Shown piece after piece: positions 1 through 8,653 of a stretch of 16,861 nucleotides of DNA. A program made the position numbers and the translations under genes. The notes under the pieces were generated by a model. It had not been told where the DNA came from and did no database searches. It saw only the letters and a list, made by a program, of their open reading frames with translations. Position 1 is the first letter of the stretch, and each line of letters opens with the position of its first letter. Source of the DNA: UBA1425 sp045537495 (GTDB lineage Bacteria; Bacillota; Clostridia; Oscillospirales; Acutalibacteraceae); NCBI GenBank assembly GCA_045537495.1, contig JAZSPN010000019.1, positions 1-16,861 on the forward strand, given 5' to 3'.

Positions 1-2192
1 AGGCTTATTTCCAGTACGACTCCAAGAAGACGGGCGGTATCACAATTTCCCACCTTCGTTTTGGCGACAGTGCTATCAAGAGCCCCTACTACATCAACAA
101 GGCAGACTTTGTTGCTTGCCATAACCCCTCTTATGTTTCCAAGGGCTACAAGATGGTCAACGACGTAAAGCCCGGCGGTGTATATCTTATTAACTGCCAG
201 TGGACAGCCGAGGAGCTTTCCGAACATATGCCTGCCGAAGCTAAGAGATATATCGCAAAGAACAATATCCAGCTTTACACGGTTAACGCTATTGACCTTG
301 CCGCTCAGATCGGTATGGGCAAGCGTACAAATACAATTCTTCAGGCTGCTTTCTTTGCACTTGCAAATGTCATGCCCATTGAAGAAGCTGTTCAGTACAT
401 GAAGGATGCCGCAACAAAGTCCTACCTCAAGAAGGGCCAGGATATTGTTGACATGAACCACAAGGCAATCGATGCAGGTGTTTCCGCATTCGTAAAGATT
501 GATGTTCCCGCTGACTGGGCAGATGCAGTTGATTCTGCAGAAGAAGCAACAGAAAACGGCCCCGCAAAGCTTGTCAAGATGGTTGACAACATCATGAAGC
601 CCGTAGGCCTTATGAATGGTGACTCTCTCCCCGTTTCAGTATTTATGGATCACGCAGACGGTACATTCGAACAGGGCGCTTCCGCTTACGAAAAGAGAGG
701 CGTTGCAGTTCTCGTTCCCGAGTGGGATGCAGCAACTTGTGCTCAGTGTAACCAGTGTTCCTACGTATGTCCTCATGCAACTATCCGTCCGTTCGCTCTC
801 AATGCCGACGAGGCAGCAGCTGTTCCCGAGGGAACTGTTCTTGCTGACAAGAAAGCAAAGGGCAAAGATGTTTACAAGTACTATCTTGCAGTTTCTCCCA
901 TGGATTGTATGGGATGCGGAGTCTGTGTCGGCGTATGTAAGACGAACTCCCTCAAGATGGTTTCCCGTGAATCTCAGGAAAGCAAACAGGCCGAATTTGA
1001 TTACATGGTAGCAAACGTATCCGTTAAGGACGATCTTGCTAATAATACAGTTATGGGCAGTCAGTACAAGACTCCCCTCCTTGAGTTCTCAGGCTCATGT
1101 GCAGGCTGTGCAGAAACAGCTTATGCCCGCCTTATCACTCAGCTCTTTGGCGACAGAATGTACATTTCAAATGCAACAGGCTGTTCCTCTATCTGGGGTG
1201 GCCCCGCTGCAACATCTCCCTACACAGTCAACAAAGACGGCCACGGTCCCGCATGGGCTAACTCCCTCTTTGAAGACAACGCAGAGCACGGCTTCGGTAT
1301 GTACCTCGGTCAGAACGCAATCCGCAACAGCCTCATCGAAAAGGTACGCGGTATTGCTGCTGCTGAACAGGCTTCCGACGAAGCAAAGGCTGCTGCCGAG
1401 AAATATCTCAACACTCTTAACGACGGTGAAGCTAACGGCATCGCTGCAAAAGAACTCGTTGCTGCAATCGAAGGCGCTGACTGTGACGTCTGCAAGTCCA
1501 TCATTGCCAACAAGGAATATCTTGCCAAGAAGTCCGTATGGATCTTCGGCGGCGACGGCTGGGCATACGACATCGGCTTCGGCGGTGTTGACCACGTTCT
1601 TGCCTCCGGTGAAGATGTAAACATCATGGTATTCGATACCGAAGTTTACTCCAACACAGGCGGACAGGCATCCAAGGCTTCTCAGATCGGCCAGGTAGCA
1701 CAGTTTGCCGCTGCAGGTAAGGCAATTGCCAAGAAGAGCCTCGCCGAAATCGCAATGAGCTACGGCTACGTCTATGTTGCTCAGATCGCTATGGGCGCTG
1801 ACATGAACCAGACTATCAAGGCTCTTGCAGAAGCAGAAGCTTACAACGGACCTTCAATCGTTATCGCATACGCTCCTTGTGAGATGCACTCCATCAAGGG
1901 CGGTATGGTTAACTGTCAGAAGGAAATGAAGAAGGCTGTTGACTGCGGTTACTGGAATATGTTCCGTTACAATCCCGCTCTCAAGGCAGAAGGCAAGAAT
2001 CCCTTCTCAATCGACAGCAAGGAACCCGCTCCCGGTTACCGTGAGTTCATCCTTAACGAAGCCCGTTATTCTTCACTTACTCGCTCCTTCCCCGAAAGAG
2101 CCGAAGAATTGTTCGCAAAGGCAGAGCAGGCTTCTCTCGACAGATATGCTCACCTTCTCAAGCTCAAGGATCTCTACGCACCCGCTGAATAA
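1..2192 (+). CDS. nifJ: Pyruvate:ferredoxin (flavodoxin) oxidoreductase, C-terminal part (5' end outside window)
   Basis: The enzyme oxidatively decarboxylates pyruvate to acetyl-CoA and CO2 and passes electrons to ferredoxin or flavodoxin in the cytosol. The reading frame is open from base 3, so the ATG at 153 is internal. About 730 residues are present against roughly 1170-1200 for the single-chain family, so the N-terminal pyruvate/TPP-pyrimidine domain is missing. What remains, in order: the end of the gamma-like domain (frame start reads KKTGGITISHLRFG); a two-cluster ferredoxin domain with CxxCxxCxxxCP near 738-770 and again near 906-938; then the TPP-pyrophosphate domain, with CAGC near 1098-1110, a Cys in ATGCSSIWG, GDGWAYDIG near 1552, an NTGGQ motif near 1653, and a Cys in YAPCEMH near 1875. 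The last four Cys match the proximal-cluster ligands known for the family. Codons are strongly biased toward C-ending forms, unlike the neighbours, as expected for a highly expressed gene. A terminator hairpin follows the stop by 13 bases. Confidence 0.97.
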   Translation, partial: AYFQYDSKKTGGITISHLRFGDSAIKSPYYINKADFVACHNPSYVSKGYKMVNDVKPGGVYLINCQWTAEELSEHMPAEAKRYIAKNNIQLYTVNAIDLAAQIGMGKRTNTILQAAFFALANVMPIEEAVQYMKDAATKSYLKKGQDIVDMNHKAIDAGVSAFVKIDVPADWADAVDSAEEATENGPAKLVKMVDNIMKPVGLMNGDSLPVSVFMDHADGTFEQGASAYEKRGVAVLVPEWDAATCAQCNQCSYVCPHATIRPFALNADEAAAVPEGTVLADKKAKGKDVYKYYLAVSPMDCMGCGVCVGVCKTNSLKMVSRESQESKQAEFDYMVANVSVKDDLANNTVMGSQYKTPLLEFSGSCAGCAETAYARLITQLFGDRMYISNATGCSSIWGGPAATSPYTVNKDGHGPAWANSLFEDNAEHGFGMYLGQNAIRNSLIEKVRGIAAAEQASDEAKAAAEKYLNTLNDGEANGIAAKELVAAIEGADCDVCKSIIANKEYLAKKSVWIFGGDGWAYDIGFGGVDHVLASGEDVNIMVFDTEVYSNTGGQASKASQIGQVAQFAAAGKAIAKKSLAEIAMSYGYVYVAQIAMGADMNQTIKALAEAEAYNGPSIVIAYAPCEMHSIKGGMVNCQKEMKKAVDCGYWNMFRYNPALKAEGKNPFSIDSKEPAPGYREFILNEARYSSLTRSFPERAEELFAKAEQASLDRYAHLLKLKDLYAPAE

Positions 2193-2205
2193 TAGCAAAA
2201 ATTTT

Positions 2206-2231
2206 CGGAGGCTGACTTTTGTCAGCCTCCG
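2206..2231. terminator. Bidirectional intrinsic terminator between nifJ and the PHP gene
   Basis: Perfect 11-bp inverted repeat, CGGAGGCTGAC (2206-2216), TTTT loop, GTCAGCCTCCG (2221-2231). It is flanked by A-rich sequence on the left and ATTTTC on the right, so it can work in both directions. The right arm contains the stop codon and final codons of the convergent PHP gene. Confidence 0.85.
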
Positions 2232-3253
2232 ATTTTCAATTCATCAACAAAATATGCATTTGTATTTGCGTGTTTCCCGAATTTATCCGTTAACGTAATA
2301 CGAAAATATTTGTCATTTTTATCTACGGTAAATACGGCTTCGGAAACGCTTTTATTTTTGTCCGCTCTTACAGTTTGTACACTTCTGATCCCCGTTGTAT
2401 ACGAAACAGTTTCAACATCCGAACACTTTACTCTGACTTTTCCGTTATCGTAGGTCAATTCAAAGATGTACGGTCCTTGCGAAGCGTAAAAATTACCTTT
2501 TTTTAACGCATCTGCAACAGCGTTATAACTTAAATCTTTCGCTTTTATCATCGTGAATCCGCCAAAAGAATCATTGTAGGGCGAATCAAACGGGTGAAAA
2601 GAATGTGTATCGTCTGTTGCAATGCAAAATAAACGCTTACCGTTTCTCAGCATATCATCATAAACTTCGGGGTTATATTCGTTTCTGCCCTCGACGAAGC
2701 TCATATTGTTGTAAATCTCCATGGCGTTCATATTCTCGTACTTTATATAATCGTCATAAGATTCCATAGACCATTTCGGATGATTATATGTAACAAAGAA
2801 ATTCTCATCACGCGCTCGTCGAATTATCTCATTGACACATTGATGATTATAAACTCTGACGAAATCAGGTTCCGATTCATTAAAAGACACGTTGTCCTTG
2901 TATTTTACGGAATTACTTTGAAGATATTGGCTTCTGTGCCAGCAAACTTGTTCTTTTTTATCCTTGTCCAGTGAAATCAGACACAAATGGCAGGCTTTAA
3001 CGCTCGGAAAACCTACAACAGAATAATCCTCGCAAAGATCAATCTCGTACCCCGTCAAGGCAAGAAAAGAATCATCCGACAGATCATGATGAGATATCAT
3101 TACATTATGGTCAGTGAATGCGATTATAGAATATCCGTTTTTCATGTACGCTTCTTTTAACTCTTCCGGTGTGCATCTTCCATCAGAAACAGTTGAATGA
3201 CAATGAAGATTCGCTTTATAAAAATTATCTTTTTCCGGCAAAAGATATTTCAT
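2222..3253 (-). CDS. PHP-domain metal-dependent phosphoesterase
   Basis: A cytosolic protein of 343 residues, with no signal peptide, that most likely hydrolyses a phosphoester; the substrate is unknown. The PHP metal-binding motifs are complete: HCH (H17, H19) with D24 in STVSDG, TDHN (D48, H49), E70, H158 in VTYNHPKW, and DDTH (D214-H217). PHP domains occur in histidinol phosphatases, 3',5'-nucleoside bisphosphate phosphatases and polymerases; length and the TDDTHSF motif fit the stand-alone YciV/TrpH-like group. The ATG at 3253 has a strong GGAGGG site at 3260-3265. About 110 C-terminal residues after the last PHP motif (from about 235) look beta-rich, and their role is unclear. The gene has its own consensus promoter and diverges from the large secreted protein gene. 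Its last codons lie in the shared terminator stem. Confidence 0.9.
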   Translation of the reverse strand: MKYLLPEKDNFYKANLHCHSTVSDGRCTPEELKEAYMKNGYSIIAFTDHNVMISHHDLSDDSFLALTGYEIDLCEDYSVVGFPSVKACHLCLISLDKDKKEQVCWHRSQYLQSNSVKYKDNVSFNESEPDFVRVYNHQCVNEIIRRARDENFFVTYNHPKWSMESYDDYIKYENMNAMEIYNNMSFVEGRNEYNPEVYDDMLRNGKRLFCIATDDTHSFHPFDSPYNDSFGGFTMIKAKDLSYNAVADALKKGNFYASQGPYIFELTYDNGKVRVKCSDVETVSYTTGIRSVQTVRADKNKSVSEAVFTVDKNDKYFRITLTDKFGKHANTNAYFVDELKIGG

Positions 3254-3278
3254 AATCTTCCCTCCGCGTTTTTATTTA

Positions 3279-3307
3279 ATTATAATCAAATTGATTTTTT
3301 ATGTCAA
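3279..3307 (-). promoter_or_regulatory. Sigma-A-type promoter for the PHP gene
   Basis: On the minus strand, TTGACA (3307-3302), exactly 17 bases, then TATAAT (3284-3279): a full consensus match. The predicted start is near 3272, giving a leader of about 20 nt that contains the GGAGGG site. Confidence 0.85.
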
Positions 3308-3313
3308 CGTCTA

Positions 3314-3342
3314 TTGACTCTTAAATTGTTATGCTGTAAAAT
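3314..3342 (+). promoter_or_regulatory. Sigma-A-type promoter for the large secreted protein gene
   Basis: TTGACT (3314-3319), 17 bases, then TAAAAT (3337-3342). The predicted start is near 3349, so the leader would be only about 14 nt and consist almost entirely of the AGGAGG ribosome binding site (3350-3355). Its -35 box is 6 bp from the -35 box of the divergent PHP promoter. Confidence 0.8.
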
Positions 3343-3362
3343 TACAGAAAGGAGGAGTTTTT

Positions 3363-5930
3363 ATGAACATTTTCAAAAGAATAATTGCAATAATCATTTC
3401 GATTTTTAACTGTATTTTTTTCAGTGTCAATTCGGGTGGTGATTTTGTGAATCCTGAGAAATCAAAAATCAGTTATGATATAATAAATGATATTGACGGC
3501 GACAGTAATCTTTCCGACTCCGCGAAATTCGGTGCCGATGTTGCAAATTCCGCAAACGGATATTACTCTTCACCGTTAAGAACTGAATTTATTATGGAAA
3601 ATCAGCAAATTAATCTCGTTCATTCTCTCAGGAAGAATAATTCTGCCACACTTACGGACACCGAAGGAAATGTATATATTGCTGACAGCTTCAACTCTTA
3701 TTACATTAATAGTGACGGCGAGAAGTTTTACTCAAGCATTTCGTCAAGCGAAGGCAGAGTGAATGTAATCCGACTCGGCACCTACTATTATGAGTGCAAT
3801 GTTCGAGATTTCGACTTTAAAGGCGATGATTTTAAAGTTGACAAAACCTATCATGTTTACGGCGACCGCCTCTACAGCCAGCTTTCGCTTTTAGCCTGCG
3901 AAGCGACTGCTGATCTCAAAGAATTCGGCAGCGAAATCAAAATCCCCGTAAGCTCTGTTTCCTCTGTACAGATAAAGGATTCTGTCGGCATCAGTGATAA
4001 TTTTGACGACTATCAGGAAAGTAATGTCGAGTACGTAGCTTTTGATATCAAAGATGTCGGTGTCGTAGGATTTATCGTCCCCTCCGACGGTTCAACCTCG
4101 GCTCTGAACGTAAATGTTGTTGACGGGTACTATACAGTAACTCAAAAAGCATCTTACATCGAAGGCTCCGGCATTAATAAATATGACGAAACAGGAGATT
4201 ATACTCTTAACAAGCTTACCTTCGGCTTCAGGATCTACACTGACAGCACTCACTCATTTGACGGAATTGATAAGGAAGCTTACATCGAAAGAAATCCCCT
4301 CACCGATATCAAAGTCGAAGCATCGAATTGTAACGCTTCTTATGCGGGTTACGATGCACTTCGTGGCACTTATACAATTAATATGTACGGAACGGGCAGT
4401 TTTGCGGAAGCGCATCAGCATGCTGACCGCCAGTACAGCGCTCCGATAACAATTACTTGTGATGACACCGACAGAAACATCTACATTCGCACTTTCGGTC
4501 ATTACGGAATACTCGAGGCATCAAGACTTCTCGATTCGAACGGCACCCTTTCACCTCTCGATGTCCAGGTCTGCAAGAATTTCCAGGGTGACGGCGGAGA
4601 AAGTTTTTACAGCGCCAAAGATTACCAGTACGGTGACGGCTTCTTCCCGATTTCACTCAAAAAGAATAAAACATCGAAATTTACCGCTCTTCACCTTTTC
4701 CAGAACTGGGGACACGCACCGCTTAAACAGCTTTCTTCAATCGAATTCCACACAGCATATTATCATCTGTCAACAGGATGCACCGAAACCAACTGTTTCG
4801 CTCAGTACTTTGTGGGTGACAGAGATGGTTGGACGCTCCCCGACTTCCGAACGAGAAGCGGTATCGTTTGGAGTGAACAGCCTCAGTACAATTCGGTAGG
4901 TATATTAAAGTTCGCAACCTACAACAATAAGGCACTCGGATTCATCGAAACAGAACAGAATTACGCCGAGTATCTTTCGACAAGAATCGATTCTTCCGGT
5001 CTTGCGTATTCAGATTACACTACGGATTATATCTCCGATTGCGGATCATACGTTTACAGTCTTCGTCACGTCGAATTCCCTCAGACCGACGAAAACAGAA
5101 CATACTTCACCGTTGACATAACGTTTACAAAAGACATCTCCTTTAAGAATTTCAAGAGAGATTTCGACCTCTTTTATTTCAACGGAAGATATGCAAAATT
5201 CGACCGACTGGGTTATCTCGACTCGAATAACGAACACGCGACAGCAGATGTCGAAAAAACAATCGGCGACAAGTATTACACTCTCGGAAGTGATGCACCG
5301 TACTATACGCTTTACGATGTTTCTGCCGATGCCGAAGATCAGATTGAAAAGAGATTTGCTTGCAACTTTGCGCTTATTGTTAAGGATTCCGAAATAATAA
5401 TTGACGGCACTGAAAAAAATATACCGTTAGCTGTCAGAGATTCTTCCACTTTTAATGAATCCGTCGCTTCTCTCACTCTCGATGCCAAAAACATCGAGTT
5501 CAGCGCAGGAGATAAGATCACTCTCGACATTATTCTTCTCCCCTGGGGTATCGGTAATGAGGAAAAAATTGACTCGGTACTGAATGTACGGGAAGACAGC
5601 GTTATAAAACCTGCAACGGTTACCGCTGAGGTAGGATCTGTGATTGAAGACACATACTTGCCGAGATTAAGATGTGAAGAAAATGTTGCGGAATTTACCG
5701 TAAACGGCGGCAGAAATAACACAGCAATCAGAATTGACGGATTTACATCGCTCGAATGTCCCGATGTATTCATTAAGTCGGGAGAAGAGTATGTGAAGGT
5801 TTCCGTAGCTTCTGTCAACGGATATGACGGATACACGGTTCACTACAACGAAGACGGAACATACGGATTCTCCTTTATCTACTCACCCGAAAATCCCGAT
5901 ACCACGACAACAATCAGAATAGCTCAGTAA
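3363..5930 (+). CDS. Large secreted beta-rich protein of unknown function
   Basis: An 855-residue protein whose first ~25 residues (MNIFKRIIAIIISIFNCIFF) form a basic, hydrophobic export signal; cleavage is probably near VNSGG. No lipobox, sorting motif or C-terminal membrane segment is evident, so the product is probably released or loosely wall-associated. The rest is rich in Tyr, Asp, Ser and Thr with many short alternating stretches, which suggests beta-sandwich domains. The middle (about 330-520) is richest in possible functional residues, including AEAHQHADRQYSA, IRTFGHYG and LFQNWGH. The C-terminal ~130 residues look like a separate beta domain. The overall feel is of a carbohydrate-active or galactose-mutarotase-like enzyme, but I do not recognise the family and claim no activity. 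The ATG at 3363 is set by AGGAGG at 3350-3355, 7 nt upstream. The gene is transcribed alone and ends in a hairpin. Confidence 0.85.
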   Translation: MNIFKRIIAIIISIFNCIFFSVNSGGDFVNPEKSKISYDIINDIDGDSNLSDSAKFGADVANSANGYYSSPLRTEFIMENQQINLVHSLRKNNSATLTDTEGNVYIADSFNSYYINSDGEKFYSSISSSEGRVNVIRLGTYYYECNVRDFDFKGDDFKVDKTYHVYGDRLYSQLSLLACEATADLKEFGSEIKIPVSSVSSVQIKDSVGISDNFDDYQESNVEYVAFDIKDVGVVGFIVPSDGSTSALNVNVVDGYYTVTQKASYIEGSGINKYDETGDYTLNKLTFGFRIYTDSTHSFDGIDKEAYIERNPLTDIKVEASNCNASYAGYDALRGTYTINMYGTGSFAEAHQHADRQYSAPITITCDDTDRNIYIRTFGHYGILEASRLLDSNGTLSPLDVQVCKNFQGDGGESFYSAKDYQYGDGFFPISLKKNKTSKFTALHLFQNWGHAPLKQLSSIEFHTAYYHLSTGCTETNCFAQYFVGDRDGWTLPDFRTRSGIVWSEQPQYNSVGILKFATYNNKALGFIETEQNYAEYLSTRIDSSGLAYSDYTTDYISDCGSYVYSLRHVEFPQTDENRTYFTVDITFTKDISFKNFKRDFDLFYFNGRYAKFDRLGYLDSNNEHATADVEKTIGDKYYTLGSDAPYYTLYDVSADAEDQIEKRFACNFALIVKDSEIIIDGTEKNIPLAVRDSSTFNESVASLTLDAKNIEFSAGDKITLDIILLPWGIGNEEKIDSVLNVREDSVIKPATVTAEVGSVIEDTYLPRLRCEENVAEFTVNGGRNNTAIRIDGFTSLECPDVFIKSGEEYVKVSVASVNGYDGYTVHYNEDGTYGFSFIYSPENPDTTTTIRIAQ

Positions 5931-5934
5931 TTTT

Positions 5935-5965
5935 AAAGCCGATGAACGAAACGCTCATCGGCTTT
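5935..5965. terminator. Hairpin terminator between convergent genes
   Basis: Inverted repeat AAAGCCGATGA (5935-5945), 9-nt loop, TCATCGGCTTT (5955-5965), 4 bases after the stop of the large secreted protein gene and 5 bases before the end of the blaR1-like gene. T-rich flanks on both sides (AACTTTTAAT to the right; TTTAAAATT reading the minus strand) fit use by both genes. Confidence 0.75.
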
Positions 5966-5970
5966 AACTT

Positions 5971-8232
5971 TTAATAAATTTCAGTATAAAAATCCGTCAG
6001 GTCATTAAGTGACATGTCCGCAGGTCCTATAAAGACATCTTTGATTATTTTGTCTGTGCTTTTATCTGTGCCGGTCAATTTATTCAGCTTTATTATTGAA
6101 TAATCTTCGTAGACATAAAGCGTACTGCCGCCGTCCTTGTATCCCAAGGCCTTTACTTTTCCGTTTTTAGAATCCTGCACAGATTTTTCTATCAGACCGC
6201 TTACACCTACAACACCATTTTTGATGCCGTCACCGAGTGCAATTTTATTATCACCGACGGTAATATACACATTTTCAAGCGAATACGTAAATACCGAATA
6301 TCCGTTGTTTTGTCTGAATGCTTCGTCGGTTAACCGACGTATTCCTTTATCACCGCTTTTTGAAATTGTGAGTGTATAATCCGAAAAATCATCGGAATAC
6401 GGAGGAATGGGATCGGGTTTGTTTGTAATATCCTCCCCTACCACCACAACCGTTGTTGTAAATTCTTTGCTGTTCACATCCTTAGGTACACCGAGTAAAA
6501 AGCTGTCGCCGTTATCAATCTCGTACGAAAGGTCTTTGTTGGTGACTTTTAGCGTATCGGATTCGGATTCGTTAAATCTTAATTCCTTGTTATTTATCAC
6601 ATCGAAAACGAAGCGGAATTTCCCGTCGTATGTTGTCGCTGTTAATTTTCCGTCCGATATTTCAAATGTACCTGTCGGCAGATATGAGCTTAATAAATCA
6701 TAAACAAATACAAACGCCTTTTCCTCTTCGTTTATGCTGAGTTTCGGCAGAAAAGCACTGCTCAAAGTCACATAATCGACGCTTAAAGTAAAAGTTTTAT
6801 CGTATCCCGAAGGGCTGATTCCGAAATGTCCCCTCGCCTTTTCTTCACAAGCCGTTCTGAGGTACTCATCGTAGTCGGCAGTCGAAAAATCGACTCCGCT
6901 CGGAAAACGCTTATCAAGACTTTTATGATAATCACTGCCCATACCCGGCTCCCAGTACTCAAGAAGAACATAATCGTCGTTTTCATCTATCTCAAACACG
7001 AGAGCAAGCGGAGAAACCATACCGCTCTCCTCTATGAGCGTACCGTTTTCGATTGCATATTGAGCGTATTTGGCTATAATGAATACTTCAAACGTATTGA
7101 ATTCAATCCCGTCACCGTGAACGGGACTGCCGACCTCGTTGGCAAGCACCACGTGAGCTTCGCAGGGATAGCCGTTGCCGTAGTATTTGCCCCTCTCGTT
7201 TTCGATAATTGCGGTTGAAATGGCAGCATCGAGTTTTTCATCGACATTGACACGGTAATCATTATTTTTGCTTACGGGATCTGTCAGAACACATAGGGCG
7301 GTGACGACACAAACCAAAACCGAAATAATCACAACCCAGAATGACGGTTTTTTGTAATTCATGATACGTTTTATCCTGCTTTTTACATCGAATTCTCCGA
7401 ACGCTACCGGTGATACATTTGAAGCCGTAATGTGACTGCCGTATTTGAGCAAAGTTTTAGAATATTCACGTTTCTGTTCCAATGACAGCGATTTAACGGC
7501 TTTTTCGTCACAGGCTTCTTCGATATCGCGGCAAAACATTTTGTAGCAGATCCATAACAGCGGGTTAAACCAGTAAAAGGTTATCAAAATAAATGACAGC
7601 GACTTTACAAGATGATCGCATCTTTTGATGTGCATTTTTTCGTGCATTATTATATATTCGGCATCGTCGGCATCAACATTGTACGGCAGATATATATGCG
7701 GTCTGAAAAATCCGAAAACAAACGGAGAATCGACAAGTTCACTTTGATATACATTTTCTGAAATAAGTGTGGATGTACGAAGCTTTCTTTTGAGCCGCAA
7801 AACACTTGCAAGGTAATAAATAAGCAGCAGAACAATCCCGATAACCCACATGACCGCAAAAATACCGAGTACATTTGCCTTTAATCCGCTCGGTACCGTT
7901 ACGCCCTCATAATAAGCCCCTCCCAAGGCGCTGTTTACACCGTTATCGATAATTTCAATACCCGTATCAACAGAAAATTTGTTGCTGTAAACCATCTCAC
8001 GGCTGAAGGTTTCTTTACTGGGTATCAGACTCAATACGCTCTCAACAGAAAAAGGAAATGCAAGCCGAAGCCCGAGAATACCCCAGAGAAGCATTTTGCC
8101 GTAGCTCGGAGCTTTCTTCATTAATAGTCTCAGAAGCATGATAATCAATGAAATCCAGCAAGCCGTAGTGCTTACATTCAAAGCTTCGAGTGCGGCATCG
8201 GCAAGAGAAGTAAGAATTAAAGAAAAATCCAT
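5971..8232 (-). CDS. blaR1: BlaR1/MecR1-type M56 membrane metalloprotease with an unrecognised C-terminal domain
   Basis: This is a membrane-embedded signal transducer of peptidase family M56. In known pairs the protein senses a signal outside the cell and triggers loss of the BlaI-type repressor. It has 753 residues: hydrophobic segments near 24-38, 46-62 and 120-142; the zinc motif HEKMH at 197-201 with the partner EEACDE at 238-243; NPLLW near 223-227; and a last membrane segment near 298-316. About 435 residues follow and should lie outside. They are Asp/Tyr-rich and show no penicillin-binding SxxK/SxN/KTG set that I can see, so the ligand is probably not a beta-lactam. The ribosome binding site (AAAGG) lies in the last codons of the blaI-like gene, with 6 bases between the genes, so translation is probably coupled. 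The symbol denotes family only. Confidence 0.88.
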   Translation of the reverse strand: MDFSLILTSLADAALEALNVSTTACWISLIIMLLRLLMKKAPSYGKMLLWGILGLRLAFPFSVESVLSLIPSKETFSREMVYSNKFSVDTGIEIIDNGVNSALGGAYYEGVTVPSGLKANVLGIFAVMWVIGIVLLLIYYLASVLRLKRKLRTSTLISENVYQSELVDSPFVFGFFRPHIYLPYNVDADDAEYIIMHEKMHIKRCDHLVKSLSFILITFYWFNPLLWICYKMFCRDIEEACDEKAVKSLSLEQKREYSKTLLKYGSHITASNVSPVAFGEFDVKSRIKRIMNYKKPSFWVVIISVLVCVVTALCVLTDPVSKNNDYRVNVDEKLDAAISTAIIENERGKYYGNGYPCEAHVVLANEVGSPVHGDGIEFNTFEVFIIAKYAQYAIENGTLIEESGMVSPLALVFEIDENDDYVLLEYWEPGMGSDYHKSLDKRFPSGVDFSTADYDEYLRTACEEKARGHFGISPSGYDKTFTLSVDYVTLSSAFLPKLSINEEEKAFVFVYDLLSSYLPTGTFEISDGKLTATTYDGKFRFVFDVINNKELRFNESESDTLKVTNKDLSYEIDNGDSFLLGVPKDVNSKEFTTTVVVVGEDITNKPDPIPPYSDDFSDYTLTISKSGDKGIRRLTDEAFRQNNGYSVFTYSLENVYITVGDNKIALGDGIKNGVVGVSGLIEKSVQDSKNGKVKALGYKDGGSTLYVYEDYSIIKLNKLTGTDKSTDKIIKDVFIGPADMSLNDLTDFYTEIY

Positions 8233-8238
8233 AAGCTT

Positions 8239-8589
8239 CTACCTTTCAATAATATTCAGAATTTCCGATATATCCTTGTCGCTCAATTTTTTCTTTTTGC
8301 TGAATGCCGCAACGAAGGCGGGAAGCGATCCTTCGAATTTCTTTTCGACCAGCTCGTCTATCTCGGATTTTTGCACGTCTTCTTTTGATACTAACGATGT
8401 TACAACGGTGTTTTCGTTTTTAAGCACTCCCCTGTCGGACAAACGTTTTATAACCGTGTACGTTGTGGTTTTTGACCAGCCGAGTTTTTCTTTGCAGATT
8501 TCGGAAAGCTCACGCGAGGTTATCGGTTCATTTTCCCACAGAATAAGACAGAATCTGTACTCACTCTCAAAAATTTTTGGCGTTGACAT
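8239..8589 (-). CDS. blaI: BlaI/MecI/CopY-family transcriptional repressor
   Basis: A 116-residue winged-helix repressor that should bind DNA as a dimer and control its own operon. The N-terminal half (about 8-65) fits the family: a first helix (YRFCLILWENEP), then ITSRELSEICKEKLGWSKTTTYTVIKRL as the helix-turn-helix and recognition helix, then the wing. The C-terminal half, with acidic and basic helices, fits the dimerisation region. Length is slightly below the usual ~120-130. The start ATG at 8589 has GGAGGT at 8595-8600, 5 nt upstream. Two copies of an inverted repeat that is very likely its operator cover the promoter and start site just upstream. The gene lies 6 bp before the M56 protease gene in one operon. 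Confidence 0.92.
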   Translation of the reverse strand: MSTPKIFESEYRFCLILWENEPITSRELSEICKEKLGWSKTTTYTVIKRLSDRGVLKNENTVVTSLVSKEDVQKSEIDELVEKKFEGSLPAFVAAFSKKKKLSDKDISEILNIIER

Positions 8590-8604
8590 ATTTTACCTCC
8601 GTAA

Positions 8605-8620
8605 TTCTAATGGATTAGAA
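8605..8620. promoter_or_regulatory. Operator O2 of the blaI-blaR1 operon
   Basis: TTCTAA-TGGA-TTAGAA, an extended perfect 16-bp palindrome just downstream of the predicted transcription start (about 8621). It shares the pattern TTCTAA-N4-TTAGAA with O1. Binding here would block transcript initiation or early elongation. Assignment to the BlaI-like repressor is inferred from position and symmetry. Confidence 0.75.
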
Positions 8621-8653
8621 CAACCACATTCTAACACATTAGAATGTGGTTGT
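8620..8653. promoter_or_regulatory. Operator O1 of the blaI-blaR1 operon, within a 15-bp inverted repeat
   Basis: Core TTCTAA-CACA-TTAGAA at 8629-8644, extended to 15-bp perfect arms (8620-8634 and 8639-8653). It spans the -10 box and spacer and touches the -35 box. Its centre is 24 bp from the centre of O2. Confidence 0.8.

Noticed and set aside
1036..1620. Long overlapping frames inside nifJ on both strands (for example 1036-1620 + and 1167-1595 -)
   Set aside because: They lie wholly within a gene with strong codon bias and clear PFOR motifs; the alternative products have no recognisable features or ribosome binding sites.
5339..5836. 165-residue minus-strand frame inside the large secreted protein gene
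   Set aside because: A shadow frame; no ribosome binding site or protein-like composition, and the plus-strand product is continuous from a strong start.
8620..8653. 15-bp inverted repeat as an intrinsic terminator of the C1A protease gene
   Set aside because: No T-tract follows it in the minus-strand direction, and its position over the -35/-10 boxes with a second matching copy fits an operator better.
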